Below are positions 20,226 through 28,530 of a DNA stretch of 64,000 nucleotides, in pieces (the stretch's first letter is position 1; the number at the start of each line of letters is the position of its first letter). A program made the position numbers and the translations under genes. Under the pieces are notes generated by a model that worked only from the letters and a program-made list of their open reading frames with translations, did not search any database and was not told where the DNA came from. The stretch comes from Hymenobacter sp. BT559 (GTDB lineage: Bacteria; Bacteroidota; Bacteroidia; Cytophagales; Hymenobacteraceae): assembly GCF_016427535.1 (NCBI RefSeq), contig NZ_JAELXV010000001.1, forward strand, positions 248,001 to 312,000, in the 5' to 3' direction.

Positions 20226-20525
20226 TTATTGGGGCTCTAGGTCGCTGGCAAGTTCGCCGTGGGTGGCCCATAGCGTGTAGGCCGCTACCGATAGCTCTTC
20301 GGCCAGGAAGTTGCGCATCGAGTAGCCCCGCAATTCGAGGCAGAAGCGTAGAAAGTCGGGCTCGGCCCGGCTGGTGGCAAAGCCTTCGTGCAACACGTGC
20401 GCGCGGCGGGTGTCCGGCAGCGTGGCCAGCCAGTCGTATAGGTCGGTGGCGGTTAGCTCTAGGTGGTTGGCCTGGGCGTAGTAGGCTTTGGTGGCCCGCG
20501 TAATCTCGGTGAGCAAGTCGGGCAT
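20226..20525 (-). CDS. Conserved-looking hypothetical protein, ~99 residues
   Basis: Start placed at ATG 20525 ('MPDLLTEITRATKAYYAQ'); two earlier in-frame ATGs (20549, 20588) are possible. It is mainly helical and soluble, with 'DLYDWLATLPDTRRAHVLHEG' and 'FLRFCLELRGYSMRNFLAEEL'. No family recognised. Codon use is like that of the neighbours, which supports a real gene. Confidence 0.55.
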   Translation of the reverse strand: MPDLLTEITRATKAYYAQANHLELTATDLYDWLATLPDTRRAHVLHEGFATSRAEPDFLRFCLELRGYSMRNFLAEELSVAAYTLWATHGELASDLEPQ

Positions 20526-20647
20526 GGTACGGGAAAGGATACGGAACATGCCACCTCTCTGTTGCCAACACGGGGCCAGCCCGGTCAAAAAGCCCTTTAG
20601 AGCGTCCTAGGGCACTAATTGACGTTGGCTACTCCTAGCATTTTGCA

Positions 20648-20676
20648 CGAGGCCCTAGCAGTTTGCTAGGGCCTCG
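20648..20676. terminator. Strong hairpin upstream of the kdp operon
   Basis: Perfect 13-bp stem CGAGGCCCTAGCA / TGCTAGGGCCTCG with a 3-base loop. It lacks a clear T run, so it could be a terminator or a regulatory stem. Confidence 0.5.
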
Positions 20677-20881
20677 CGGCGTTTAGGGCCATTGCGTTGG
20701 GCGAGGGTTGTGGTGGGGTAGGGGGCTTTGCTTGGCTCAAGCAGGCTAGCATTTTGAAAAAGGCACTAGCAAAACGCTACAATGAGGTGGCCCGGTGCCG
20801 AGCAAGGCAAGACGTGGTGAAAATTTATTGTCGCTTTCTATCAATTAGTTGTGAGAATAAAGCAGGCGCTAGCCGGGCTTG

Positions 20882-20895
20882 GGGCCGCTCCTTGC
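20882..20895 (+). promoter_or_regulatory. Candidate sigma-54 (-24/-12) promoter for kdp
   Basis: GG at 20882-20883 and GC at 20894-20895 with the required 10-base spacing; the -12 half reads TTGC and the -24 half ends CG, as in the consensus TGGCACG-N4-TTGC. The start point would fall near 20907, ~37 bases before the first kdp-region ORF. An NtrC-type activator is encoded upstream. Two consensus positions of the -24 half do not match. Confidence 0.45.
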
Positions 20896-20943
20896 CAGCA
20901 GTAGGCCAACCAGGTTTTACTACCCTTTTAACACCTCCTACCT

Positions 20944-21039
20944 ATGAGCGCTGCCCTGCTGATTCCGCTCCTCACTGCTACCGGCGTGGCCGGCTTCTGG
21001 CTCTTCTACCGCTCGGTCGATTTTTTCGACCGCATCTGA
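20944..21039 (+). CDS. 31-residue single-span membrane peptide at the head of the kdp operon
   Basis: ATG 20944 to TGA 21037-21039. Residues 4-22 form one hydrophobic span ('LLIPLLTATGVAGFW'), then 'LFYRSVDFFDRI', a short charged tail. It is 31 bases upstream of kdpF and on the same strand. Too short for routine gene calling. It could be a second KdpF-like accessory subunit; no family recognised. Confidence 0.6.
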   Translation: MSAALLIPLLTATGVAGFWLFYRSVDFFDRI

Positions 21040-21070
21040 TTTTCTCGCCTTCTATTTCTACCGCTGCGCC

Positions 21071-21151
21071 ATGATGCTTGCCCTGTTGCTGCTCTCGCTG
21101 GCCACGTTTGGCTACCTCTGCTACGTGCTGCTCAAACCCGAGGAATTTTAA
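21071..21151 (+). CDS. kdpF: Potassium-transporting ATPase subunit KdpF
   Basis: A 26-residue peptide: one membrane span (residues 2-20) ending in 'YVLLKPEEF', the conserved C-terminus of KdpF. KdpF stabilises the KdpABC complex in the inner membrane. It is 39 bases before kdpA, the canonical order. Confidence 0.85.
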   Translation: MMLALLLLSLATFGYLCYVLLKPEEF

Positions 21152-21190
21152 CTGTGCTGGCGGCCCTAGGTCGCCGCTCCCGCTACACCC

Positions 21191-22897
21191 ATGAACAAAG
21201 AACTTCTCGGCATCGGCGTCCTTTTCGGCTCGACGGTGCTGCTGGCCATTCCGCTGGGCCGCTACCTGGCTACCATTTACCGGGGCGATAAAAGCTGGAC
21301 CGACTTTCTGGCGCCCCTCGAGCGCCTGCTCTGCCGCCTCGGTGGCATCGATGCTACCCGCCAAATGACGTGGCAGCAGCACCTAGGGGCGCTGCTTACC
21401 ATCAACCTGGTGTGGTTTTTCTGGGCCATGTTCGTGCTCTGCACCCAGGGCAGCCTGCCCCTGAACCCCGACCACAACCCCTCCATGTCGCCCGACCAAG
21501 CCTTTAACACGGCCATCTCCTTCCTGGTCAACTGCAACTTGCAGCACTACTCAGGCGAGTCGGGCGCCACGTACTTCTCGCAGATGTTCTGCCTGATGTT
21601 CTTGCAGTTTGTGACCGCCGCCACCGGTATGGCCGCCTGCGTTATTGTCTTTAATGCGCTCAAAGAAGGCACCACCGACAAGCTCGGCAACTTCTACGAC
21701 TACTTCCTCAAGAGCCTGACCCGCGTGCTCTTGCCTATATCGCTGGTAATAGCATTGGTGCTGGCCTTCCAAGGCACGCCCATGAACTTGGCTGCCAAGG
21801 CGCCCCTCGTAACCGTACAGGGCGACTCGGTAAACGTGAGCCGTGGCCCGGCCGCCGCTATGGTGGCTATCAAGGAGCTGGGTACCAACGGAGGCGGCTT
21901 CTTTGGCGCCAACTCGGCTCACCCCCTCGAAAACCCCACGTACCTCACCAATGCCGTCGAGAACTTTGCCCTAGTGCTCATCCCGCTGGCCATGGTGTTC
22001 GCCTTCGGCTACTACCTGCGGCGGCCTAAGCTTTCCTTCATGGTGTTTGGGGTAATGACGGTGAGCTTCTTGCTGCTGCTGGCCCCCACCGTGTACTACG
22101 AGATGCACGGTAACCCCGCCATCGCGCACCTAGGGGCCGACCAGCATCTAGGCGCCCTCGAAGGCAAGGAAATGCGCCTGGGCGCGGCGGCCTCAGCCTA
22201 CTGGGGTATCACCAACACTGTGATTTCCTGCGGCTCGGTCAACTCGATGCACGACTCGCACATGCCGATTTCGGGCATGGCCGAGCTGCTGGGTATGATG
22301 ACGAACTGCTTCTACGGCGGCGTGGGCGTGGGCTTCCTCAACTTCTTTGTGTTCGTCGTCATCGCTGTGTTTATCTCGGGCCTGATGGTGGGGCGCACGC
22401 CCGAGTTCCTAGGTAAGAAAATTGAGGCCCGCGAAATGAAAATTGCGGTCATCATTGCCCTGCTGCACCCGCTGCTCATCCTGGCCGGCACGGCCATGGC
22501 CGCGCACCTCTACGTGGGCAACCCCACCGAATACGCCGGCTGGCTGGCCAACCCCGGCTACCACGGCTTTTCGGAAATGCTGTACGAGTACACCTCCTCG
22601 GCCGCTAATAATGGCTCGGGCTTCGAGGGCCTGGGCGACAACACGCTGTGGTGGAACATCTCAACCGGCGTGGTGATGGTGCTGGCGCGCTACCTGCCCA
22701 TCATCGGGCCGGTGGCCATCGCGGGGCTGCTGGCCCGCAAGAAGTTCATCCCCGAAAGTGCCGGCACGCTGCGCACCGACACGGGCACCTTCGGCATCAT
22801 GGTCTTCTTCGTGATTTGGATTATCGCCGCGCTCGCCTTCTTCCCCTCCCTGGCCCTAGGTCCGCTGGCCGAGCACTTTACGCTGTATGCGCGCTAG
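21191..22897 (+). CDS. kdpA: Potassium-transporting ATPase subunit KdpA
   Basis: 568 residues, ~10 membrane spans, the K+-selective channel-like subunit. The four degenerate selectivity-filter regions are recognisable, for example 'INCNLQHYSGESG'-like (~residues 113-122, here 'VNCNLQHYSGESG'), 'LGTNGGGFFGANSAHP' and 'SAANNGSGFEG'. Normal length for the family. It lies between kdpF and a GC-rich inverted repeat that separates it from kdpB. Confidence 0.97.
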   Translation: MNKELLGIGVLFGSTVLLAIPLGRYLATIYRGDKSWTDFLAPLERLLCRLGGIDATRQMTWQQHLGALLTINLVWFFWAMFVLCTQGSLPLNPDHNPSMSPDQAFNTAISFLVNCNLQHYSGESGATYFSQMFCLMFLQFVTAATGMAACVIVFNALKEGTTDKLGNFYDYFLKSLTRVLLPISLVIALVLAFQGTPMNLAAKAPLVTVQGDSVNVSRGPAAAMVAIKELGTNGGGFFGANSAHPLENPTYLTNAVENFALVLIPLAMVFAFGYYLRRPKLSFMVFGVMTVSFLLLLAPTVYYEMHGNPAIAHLGADQHLGALEGKEMRLGAAASAYWGITNTVISCGSVNSMHDSHMPISGMAELLGMMTNCFYGGVGVGFLNFFVFVVIAVFISGLMVGRTPEFLGKKIEAREMKIAVIIALLHPLLILAGTAMAAHLYVGNPTEYAGWLANPGYHGFSEMLYEYTSSAANNGSGFEGLGDNTLWWNISTGVVMVLARYLPIIGPVAIAGLLARKKFIPESAGTLRTDTGTFGIMVFFVIWIIAALAFFPSLALGPLAEHFTLYAR

Positions 22898-22913
22898 GCC
22901 TGATGGGCGTGGG

Positions 22914-23055
22914 ACCCCACCCCCCGGCCCCCTCCCCTCCAGGAGAGGGGGAGCCTGCTGATACTTTTTAGAAATTATCAATCCGTCTCACGGAACATGT
23001 TGCACGCTGCCATGGCTCCCCCTCTCCCGGAGGGGAGGGGGCCGGGGGGTGGGGT
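22914..23055. repeat. GC-rich inverted-repeat element, copy 2 (kdpA-kdpB junction)
   Basis: Arms 22914-22955 and 23014-23055, 42 bp with one mismatch, around a 58-base loop. Same family as 14131-14250 and 27075-27195. It fills nearly the whole gap between kdpA and kdpB. Confidence 0.88.
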
Positions 23056-23087
23056 AACTGCGCCAGGACTGAATGACTATCCCCAAA

Positions 23088-25136
23088 ATGGCAACCCAAT
23101 CTCAATCCTTATTTCAACCCGCGCTGGTCGCCGAGGCTACGAAGCAAGCCTTCTTGAAGCTCGACCCGCGCATCATGTTCCGCAACCCGGTGATGTTCAC
23201 TGTGGAGCTTGGCACGGTGGTGATGCTGCTAGTGACCCTAGGGCAGCTTGTGCGGCCCGACGCCAGCCAAGGCAGCTTCGGCTACAACCTCACGGTGTTT
23301 GTGGTGCTGTTTCTCACGCTGCTATTTGCCAACTTCGCCGAGGCCATCGCCGAGGCGCGGGGCAAGGCCCAGGCCGATTCGCTGCGCAAAACCCGCCAAG
23401 ACACGCCCGCCAAAGTGCGCCAGGAAAACGGTACCTTCCAGAGCGTGAGCTCGGCGCAGCTGCAAAAAGGCCAAGTGTTCGTGGTCGAGGCCGGCGAGAT
23501 TATCCCCACCGATGGCGAGATTATCGAGGGCCTGGCCACCATCGACGAGTCGGCCATTACGGGCGAGTCGGCCCCGGTTATCCGCGAAGCAGGCGGCGAT
23601 AAGTCGTCGGTCACGGGTGGTACCAAGGTGCTCTCCGACCGCATCGTGGTGCTGGTAACTACCGCGCCCGGCGAGTCGTTTCTGGATAAGATGATTGCGC
23701 TGGTCGAAGGCGCCGCTCGCCAGAAAACGCCCAACGAAATTGCCCTCACCATCCTGCTGGCCGGGTTTACGCTGGTGTTCGTCATCGTATGCGTCACCTT
23801 GCAGCCCTTCGCTCGCTACGCCAACACGCCCATCGCGGTGGCCTCGTTTATCGCCCTGTTTGTGTGCCTAATACCGACGACCATCGGCGGGCTGCTCTCG
23901 GCCATTGGCATTGCGGGCATGGACCGCGCCCTGCGCGCTAACGTTATCACCAAGAGTGGCAAAGCCGTGGAAACGGCCGGCGACATCGACGTGCTGCTGC
24001 TCGATAAAACCGGCACCATCACCATCGGCAACCGCAAAGCCACGCACTTCTGGCCTGCCCCTGGCGTAAGCGAAGGCGAGCTAATTGAGGCCGCCGTGCT
24101 GACCTCCCTGCACGACGAAACGCCCGAAGGTAAAAGCATTGTGGAACTGGCCCGCCAAAACCGCCGCCTCGACGAAGCCAACTTGCAAGAGCGCCTGCTA
24201 GGTAGCGAGCCCATCAAGTTTACGGCTGAAACCCGCAGCTCCGGCGTCACGCTGGCCAGCAGCCTCCGCCTGCGCAAGGGCGCGTCCGATGCCATCCGCA
24301 ACCTGGCTAACGCGGCCGGCCAGACGTTCCCCAACGAGACGACGCAGCACGTGTCTCAAGTATCGAGCAACGGCGGCACGCCGCTGGTAGTGAGTGAGAA
24401 CGACCGCATCCTAGGCGTGGTGGAGCTGCAAGACATCATCAAGCCTGGCATTCAGGAGCGCTTCGAGCGGCTGCGCAAAATGGGCATCAAGACCGTGATG
24501 GTGACCGGTGACAACCCGCTCACCGCCAAGTTTATCGCCGAGAAGGCCGGCGTGGATGACTTCATCGCCGAGGCCAAGCCGGAGGATAAAATGAAGTACA
24601 TCCGCAACGAGCAGCAAGGCGGCAAACTCGTAGCTATGATGGGCGACGGTACCAACGATGCGCCCGCCCTCGCCCAGGCCGACGTAGGAGTAGCCATGAA
24701 CTCGGGCACCCAAGCCGCTAAGGAAGCCGGCAACATGGTAGACCTCGACAACGACCCCACCAAGCTCATCGAAGTGGTTGAAATCGGCAAGCAGCTGCTC
24801 ATGACCCGCGGCACGCTCACCACCTTCTCGATTGCCAACGACGTAGCCAAGTACTTCGCCATCGTGCCCGCGCTGTTCATGGTCGCCATTCCGGCCCTAG
24901 GCGCGCTTAATATCATGGGGCTGAAGTCGCCGCAGTCGGCCATCCTAAGCGCCGTGATTTTCAACGCGCTCATCATCCCGGCGCTGGTGCCGCTGGCCCT
25001 CAAAGGCGTGGCTTACCAAGCCGTAGGTGCCTCGGCGCTTCTGCGCCGCAACCTGCTCATCTACGGCCTAGGTGGCGTGGTGGTGCCCTTCATCGGCATC
25101 AAGGCTATTGATATGCTGGTCGGGCTGTTTTTGTAA
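23088..25136 (+). CDS. kdpB: Potassium-transporting P-type ATPase catalytic subunit KdpB
   Basis: 682 residues from ATG 23088; an ATG five codons earlier (23073) is also possible. P-type ATPase with phosphorylation site Asp306 in '[12 protein letters not shown]', actuator motif 'ITGESAPV' and hinge '[17 protein letters not shown]'. '[16 protein letters not shown]'-type membrane motif (here '[18 protein letters not shown]') is typical of KdpB. It hydrolyses ATP to drive K+ uptake with KdpA and KdpC. 32 bases after an inverted repeat. Confidence 0.97.
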   Translation: MATQSQSLFQPALVAEATKQAFLKLDPRIMFRNPVMFTVELGTVVMLLVTLGQLVRPDASQGSFGYNLTVFVVLFLTLLFANFAEAIAEARGKAQADSLRKTRQDTPAKVRQENGTFQSVSSAQLQKGQVFVVEAGEIIPTDGEIIEGLATIDESAITGESAPVIREAGGDKSSVTGGTKVLSDRIVVLVTTAPGESFLDKMIALVEGAARQKTPNEIALTILLAGFTLVFVIVCVTLQPFARYANTPIAVASFIALFVCLIPTTIGGLLSAIGIAGMDRALRANVITKSGKAVETAGDIDVLLLDKTGTITIGNRKATHFWPAPGVSEGELIEAAVLTSLHDETPEGKSIVELARQNRRLDEANLQERLLGSEPIKFTAETRSSGVTLASSLRLRKGASDAIRNLANAAGQTFPNETTQHVSQVSSNGGTPLVVSENDRILGVVELQDIIKPGIQERFERLRKMGIKTVMVTGDNPLTAKFIAEKAGVDDFIAEAKPEDKMKYIRNEQQGGKLVAMMGDGTNDAPALAQADVGVAMNSGTQAAKEAGNMVDLDNDPTKLIEVVEIGKQLLMTRGTLTTFSIANDVAKYFAIVPALFMVAIPALGALNIMGLKSPQSAILSAVIFNALIIPALVPLALKGVAYQAVGASALLRRNLLIYGLGGVVVPFIGIKAIDMLVGLFL

Positions 25137-25153
25137 TCCTCTTCTAATAATGC

Positions 25154-25247
25154 CTGTCATGCTGACGAAGGAAGCATCTTGCGTGGTGCAGTAAACCTTA
25201 ACGTTAGTAACGAAGCGAGCAAGATGCTTCCTTCGTCAGCATGACAG
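25154..25247. repeat. Inverted repeat at kdpB-kdpC junction
   Basis: Perfect 29-bp arms (25154-25182 and 25219-25247) around a 36-base loop. The arm shares blocks with the repeat at 20106-20208. Confidence 0.88.
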
Positions 25248-25269
25248 AACTACTAGGTTGCTTCTACTC

Positions 25270-25833
25270 ATGAAAAATCAACTCATTCCCGCCGTCCGCC
25301 TCACCGTGGTACTATTGGTGCTGTGCAGCGTAGTTTACCCTGCTGTGGTGTGGGCCGTAGCGCAGCTAGCGCCCGGCCGTGGCGAGGGCGTCCAAATCAC
25401 CCGCAACGGCCGCGTGGTCGGCTTCGCCAACGTGGGCCAGAAGTTTGACCGTCCCGAGTACTTCAACTCGCGCCCCTCGGCTGCCGACTACCACGCCGAC
25501 GGCTCCAGCGGTTCCAACAAAGGCCCTAGCAACCCCGAGTACCTCGCCACCGTGAAAGCTCGCTTGGATACCTTCTTGCTGAAAAACCCCGGTGTGACGG
25601 CTGCCAAGGTGCCCGCCGAGCTGATTACGGCTAGCGGCTCGGGCCTCGACCCGCACCTATCGCCGCAGGGCGCCTTGGTGCAAGTGGCTCGTGTGGCGGC
25701 GGCTCGCCACCTACCCGCCTCTAGCGTGCAGGCGCTGGTGCAGCAGCACGTCGAAACCAGCGTGTTTGGCCCCGACCACGTCAATGTGCTGCAACTAAAC
25801 CTGGCTCTTGATGAGCTAGCCAGCCACAAGTAA
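25270..25833 (+). CDS. kdpC: Potassium-transporting ATPase subunit KdpC
   Basis: 187 residues from ATG 25270 ('MKNQLIPAVRLTVVLLVL'). One N-terminal membrane span, then the periplasmic domain with 'FNSRPSAADYHADGSSGSN' and 'SGSGLDPHLSP', diagnostic for KdpC. It supports ATP binding by KdpB and assembly of the pump. Confidence 0.96.
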   Translation: MKNQLIPAVRLTVVLLVLCSVVYPAVVWAVAQLAPGRGEGVQITRNGRVVGFANVGQKFDRPEYFNSRPSAADYHADGSSGSNKGPSNPEYLATVKARLDTFLLKNPGVTAAKVPAELITASGSGLDPHLSPQGALVQVARVAAARHLPASSVQALVQQHVETSVFGPDHVNVLQLNLALDELASHK

Positions 25834-25926
25834 GCTTTTTTGTTAACGTGCGGTGCCCGCCCACCTAGGCGGGCGCCACGCCCTTTACCTTCCCGCTATG
25901 GGAGCGGTTCGCTCCCTGGCTTACCC

Positions 25927-27060
25927 ATGAAAAACCTAGTATTGCCAGTACTGGCCACCCTTTGCACAAGCGTGGCCCTGGCCCAGACCACCCCCACCAC
26001 CGACCCGAGCTTGGCCGTACCCGCCCCGGCAGCGCCCGCTACTGCCACTCCGGTGGCCGGCCCGCTCACTACTTACGGCTTTGTGGATGCCTACTATGGC
26101 TTCGATTTCAACCACGCCGGTACCAACGTGCGGCCGGGTTTTCTGTACTCGCACAATCGCCAGAACGAGTTCACGGTGAACAACGCCGTGCTGGGCATGC
26201 GCTACGACGATGGCAAGGTGCGCGGGGCGCTCGGCATCCACGCCGGCACTTATGTTAGCGCCAACTACGCCGCCGAGGACCAGGTGCTGAAGCACATTTA
26301 CGAAGCCTACGCTGGCTTTCGGCCCTTCGCCAAGGCGTGGCTCGACCTAGGGATTTTTGGCTCACATATCGGCTTCGAGTCGGCCATTTCGAAAGACAAC
26401 TGGACGCTGACCCGCTCGCTGATGGCCGAAAACTCGCCCTACTACGAGTCGGGTGCCCGCCTTACCTACGAGGTCAGCCCCAAGCTGACGCTCACCGGGC
26501 TGGTGCTCAATGGCTGGCAGAACATCCGCGAAACCAACCAGGGCAAGGCCCTAGGTACCCAGATTCAGTGGAAGCCAACCGATAAGCTGCTCATCAACAG
26601 CAGCACGTTCTATGGCAATGAGCAGCCGCAAGACTCGCTTAAACGCCGGCGCTACTTCCACGATTTTTACATCACCTACGCGGCCGCCGAGCGCCTCAAC
26701 CTGGCCTTGGTCTTCGATGTGGGCAAGCAGCAGAGCGCTGGCCGCCACGGCTACGACACCTGGCACACGGGCTCAGCCTTCGTGAAATACAAGCTCAGCG
26801 ACCAGTTTTCGACCACCCTGCGCGGCGAGTATTACAACGCCGACCGCGGCGTCATTATCAGCAGTATTTCGCCCGTCGCCACCGACGCCCGCTTCTTGGC
26901 CGGCGGCACTTCGCTCAACCTCGACTACCTGCCCACGGCCAATGTCGCCTTCCGCGTAGAGGGCCGCTACCTGCGGGCGCAGAATGCTATTTTCCAGCAC
27001 GATACTGGCAACTCGCGCAACTACGGCAATATCACTACTAGCGTCGCGCTATCGTTTTAA
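25927..27060 (+). CDS. Outer-membrane beta-barrel porin (BBP2-like) in the kdp operon
   Basis: 377 residues from ATG 25927; an upstream TTG extension reads Pro/Arg-rich and is unlikely. Signal peptide to ~residue 20, a Pro/Ala/Thr-rich stretch, then alternating aromatic strands ('YGFVDAYYGFDFN', 'LRGEYYNADRG') and a final 'ITTSVALSF' strand ending in Phe, the outer-membrane insertion signal. It resembles the beta-barrel porin-2 family. Placed between kdpC and kdpD, it probably lets K+ across the outer membrane; the role is inferred from position. Confidence 0.85.
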   Translation: MKNLVLPVLATLCTSVALAQTTPTTDPSLAVPAPAAPATATPVAGPLTTYGFVDAYYGFDFNHAGTNVRPGFLYSHNRQNEFTVNNAVLGMRYDDGKVRGALGIHAGTYVSANYAAEDQVLKHIYEAYAGFRPFAKAWLDLGIFGSHIGFESAISKDNWTLTRSLMAENSPYYESGARLTYEVSPKLTLTGLVLNGWQNIRETNQGKALGTQIQWKPTDKLLINSSTFYGNEQPQDSLKRRRYFHDFYITYAAAERLNLALVFDVGKQQSAGRHGYDTWHTGSAFVKYKLSDQFSTTLRGEYYNADRGVIISSISPVATDARFLAGGTSLNLDYLPTANVAFRVEGRYLRAQNAIFQHDTGNSRNYGNITTSVALSF

Positions 27061-27074
27061 TTCGCCCTAATGCC

Positions 27075-27195
27075 GACCCCACCCCCTAGCCCCCTCCCCT
27101 TCGGGAGAGGGGGAACTAGTTCTAGTGATTTTTAAAGCCTAGAACTAGCATTAGTCCCCCCTCTCCCGGAGGGGAGGGGGCTAGGGGGTGGGGTC
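27075..27195. repeat. GC-rich inverted-repeat element, copy 3 (porin-kdpD junction)
   Basis: Arms ~27075-27118 and ~27152-27195, near-perfect, of the same family as 14131 and 22914. The arm variant carries CTAG in place of CCGG in the centre on both sides, a compensatory change that keeps the pairing. Confidence 0.85.
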
Positions 27196-27230
27196 CACGC
27201 CCGCCGAGCCTGCTAAATCAATCCAATAAC

Positions 27231-28403
27231 ATGAACCCCACGCCCGAGCAAGACCAACGCGACCAGTCGGCCGAGCGCTTTTTGCGCTTGGTGCAGCAAA
27301 AGCGGCGCGGCACGCTCAAGGTGTACCTAGGGTTGGCGGCCGGGGTGGGCAAGACGTACCGCATGCTGCAAGAGGCCCACGACCTGCACACCCACGGCGT
27401 AGACGTACTGCTCGGCTACGTCGAAACCCACGGCCGGGCCGGCACCGTGGCACAGCTGCGCCAGGTGCCGCTGCTACCGCGCAAGCAAGTGTTTTACAAG
27501 GGACGGGCACTGGAAGAGATGGACCTCGACGCCATCGAGCAGCGCCGCCCGCAGGTGGTGGTGGTAGATGAGCTGGCCCACACCAACGTGCCCGGCTCGC
27601 GCCACCAAAAGCGTTGGCAAGACGTGGAAGAGCTGGTGCAGCGCGGCATTTCGGTGATAACCGCCGTGAACGTGCAGCACCTCGAAAGCCTGCACGACCA
27701 AGTGCTGAAAATAACCGGCACCGACGTTACCGAGCGTATTCCTGACCAGCTGCTGCGGCAAGCCGACGAGGTTGTAAACGTGGACCTGACGGTGGGCGAG
27801 CTGCGTGCCCGCCTCGAAGAAGGCAAAATCTACGAGGCGGCCAAGGTGCCCACGGCGCTCGCCAATTTCTTCCAGGCTGAAAACCTGCTGCAACTGCGGC
27901 GGCTGGCGGTGCGTGAGGTGGCCCAGCTCCTAGGTCGCCAAGTGGAGAACGAGGCGGGCGGGGCGCCCGTCATCCCGGTTCAGCGCCGCAACACCGACCG
28001 CCTGCTGGCTTGCATCAATTCTAATGAGCGGGCTGCTAAAGAGATAATTCGCAAAGCCTCGCGCCTCGCCGACCGTTTCGGGGCGGCCGTGTGGTACGTG
28101 CTCTATGTGCAAACTAACCGCGAAAGCGCCGACCGCATTGGGCTGGCGGCGCAGCGCCACCTCATCAACAACTTACAGCTGGCGACGCAGCTCGGCGCCG
28201 AGATTTTGCGCGTGAAGGATGATGACATCGTGCAAGCCATCAGGCGGGTGGCGCAGGAGAAGAATGCTACACTGCTCGTCTGCGGCATTACCGGTGAGAA
28301 GGGCCTCTGGCAGCAGCTTAGCCGCGGCGGCGTCACGCATGACCTGCTTAGCGCTGTTGCCCGCGATGGCAGCGACCTAGATGTGTATTTGGTAACGTAT
28401 TGA
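27231..28403 (+). CDS. kdpD: KdpD sensor half: N-terminal KdpD domain plus USP domain, no kinase
   Basis: 390 residues. KdpD N-terminal domain (~20-230) with Walker A 'GLAAGVGKTYRML', 'ETHGRAGT' and 'VVVDELAHTNVPGSRH'; then a universal-stress-protein-like domain (~250-385). E. coli KdpD continues with four membrane spans, a GAF domain and a histidine kinase; all of that is missing here. A separate histidine kinase begins 127 bases downstream, so sensing and kinase functions are on two proteins. Confidence 0.93.
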   Translation: MNPTPEQDQRDQSAERFLRLVQQKRRGTLKVYLGLAAGVGKTYRMLQEAHDLHTHGVDVLLGYVETHGRAGTVAQLRQVPLLPRKQVFYKGRALEEMDLDAIEQRRPQVVVVDELAHTNVPGSRHQKRWQDVEELVQRGISVITAVNVQHLESLHDQVLKITGTDVTERIPDQLLRQADEVVNVDLTVGELRARLEEGKIYEAAKVPTALANFFQAENLLQLRRLAVREVAQLLGRQVENEAGGAPVIPVQRRNTDRLLACINSNERAAKEIIRKASRLADRFGAAVWYVLYVQTNRESADRIGLAAQRHLINNLQLATQLGAEILRVKDDDIVQAIRRVAQEKNATLLVCGITGEKGLWQQLSRGGVTHDLLSAVARDGSDLDVYLVTY

Positions 28404-28410
28404 AAGTATT

Positions 28411-28513
28411 GTCATTGCGAGGAGGAACGGCGAAGCAATCCTTCCTTCACGCCTAGCAAAAATTATTCTGATGTAAAAGGAAAGATTGCTTCGCCGTTCC
28501 TCCTCGCAATGAC
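28411..28513. repeat. Inverted repeat between kdpD and the kinase gene
   Basis: Perfect 30-bp arms (28411-28440 and 28484-28513) around a 43-base loop; outermost bases GTCATTGCGAGG. It has no T run. Confidence 0.88.
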
Positions 28514-28530
28514 AAGTGCTACCTAAAGTC

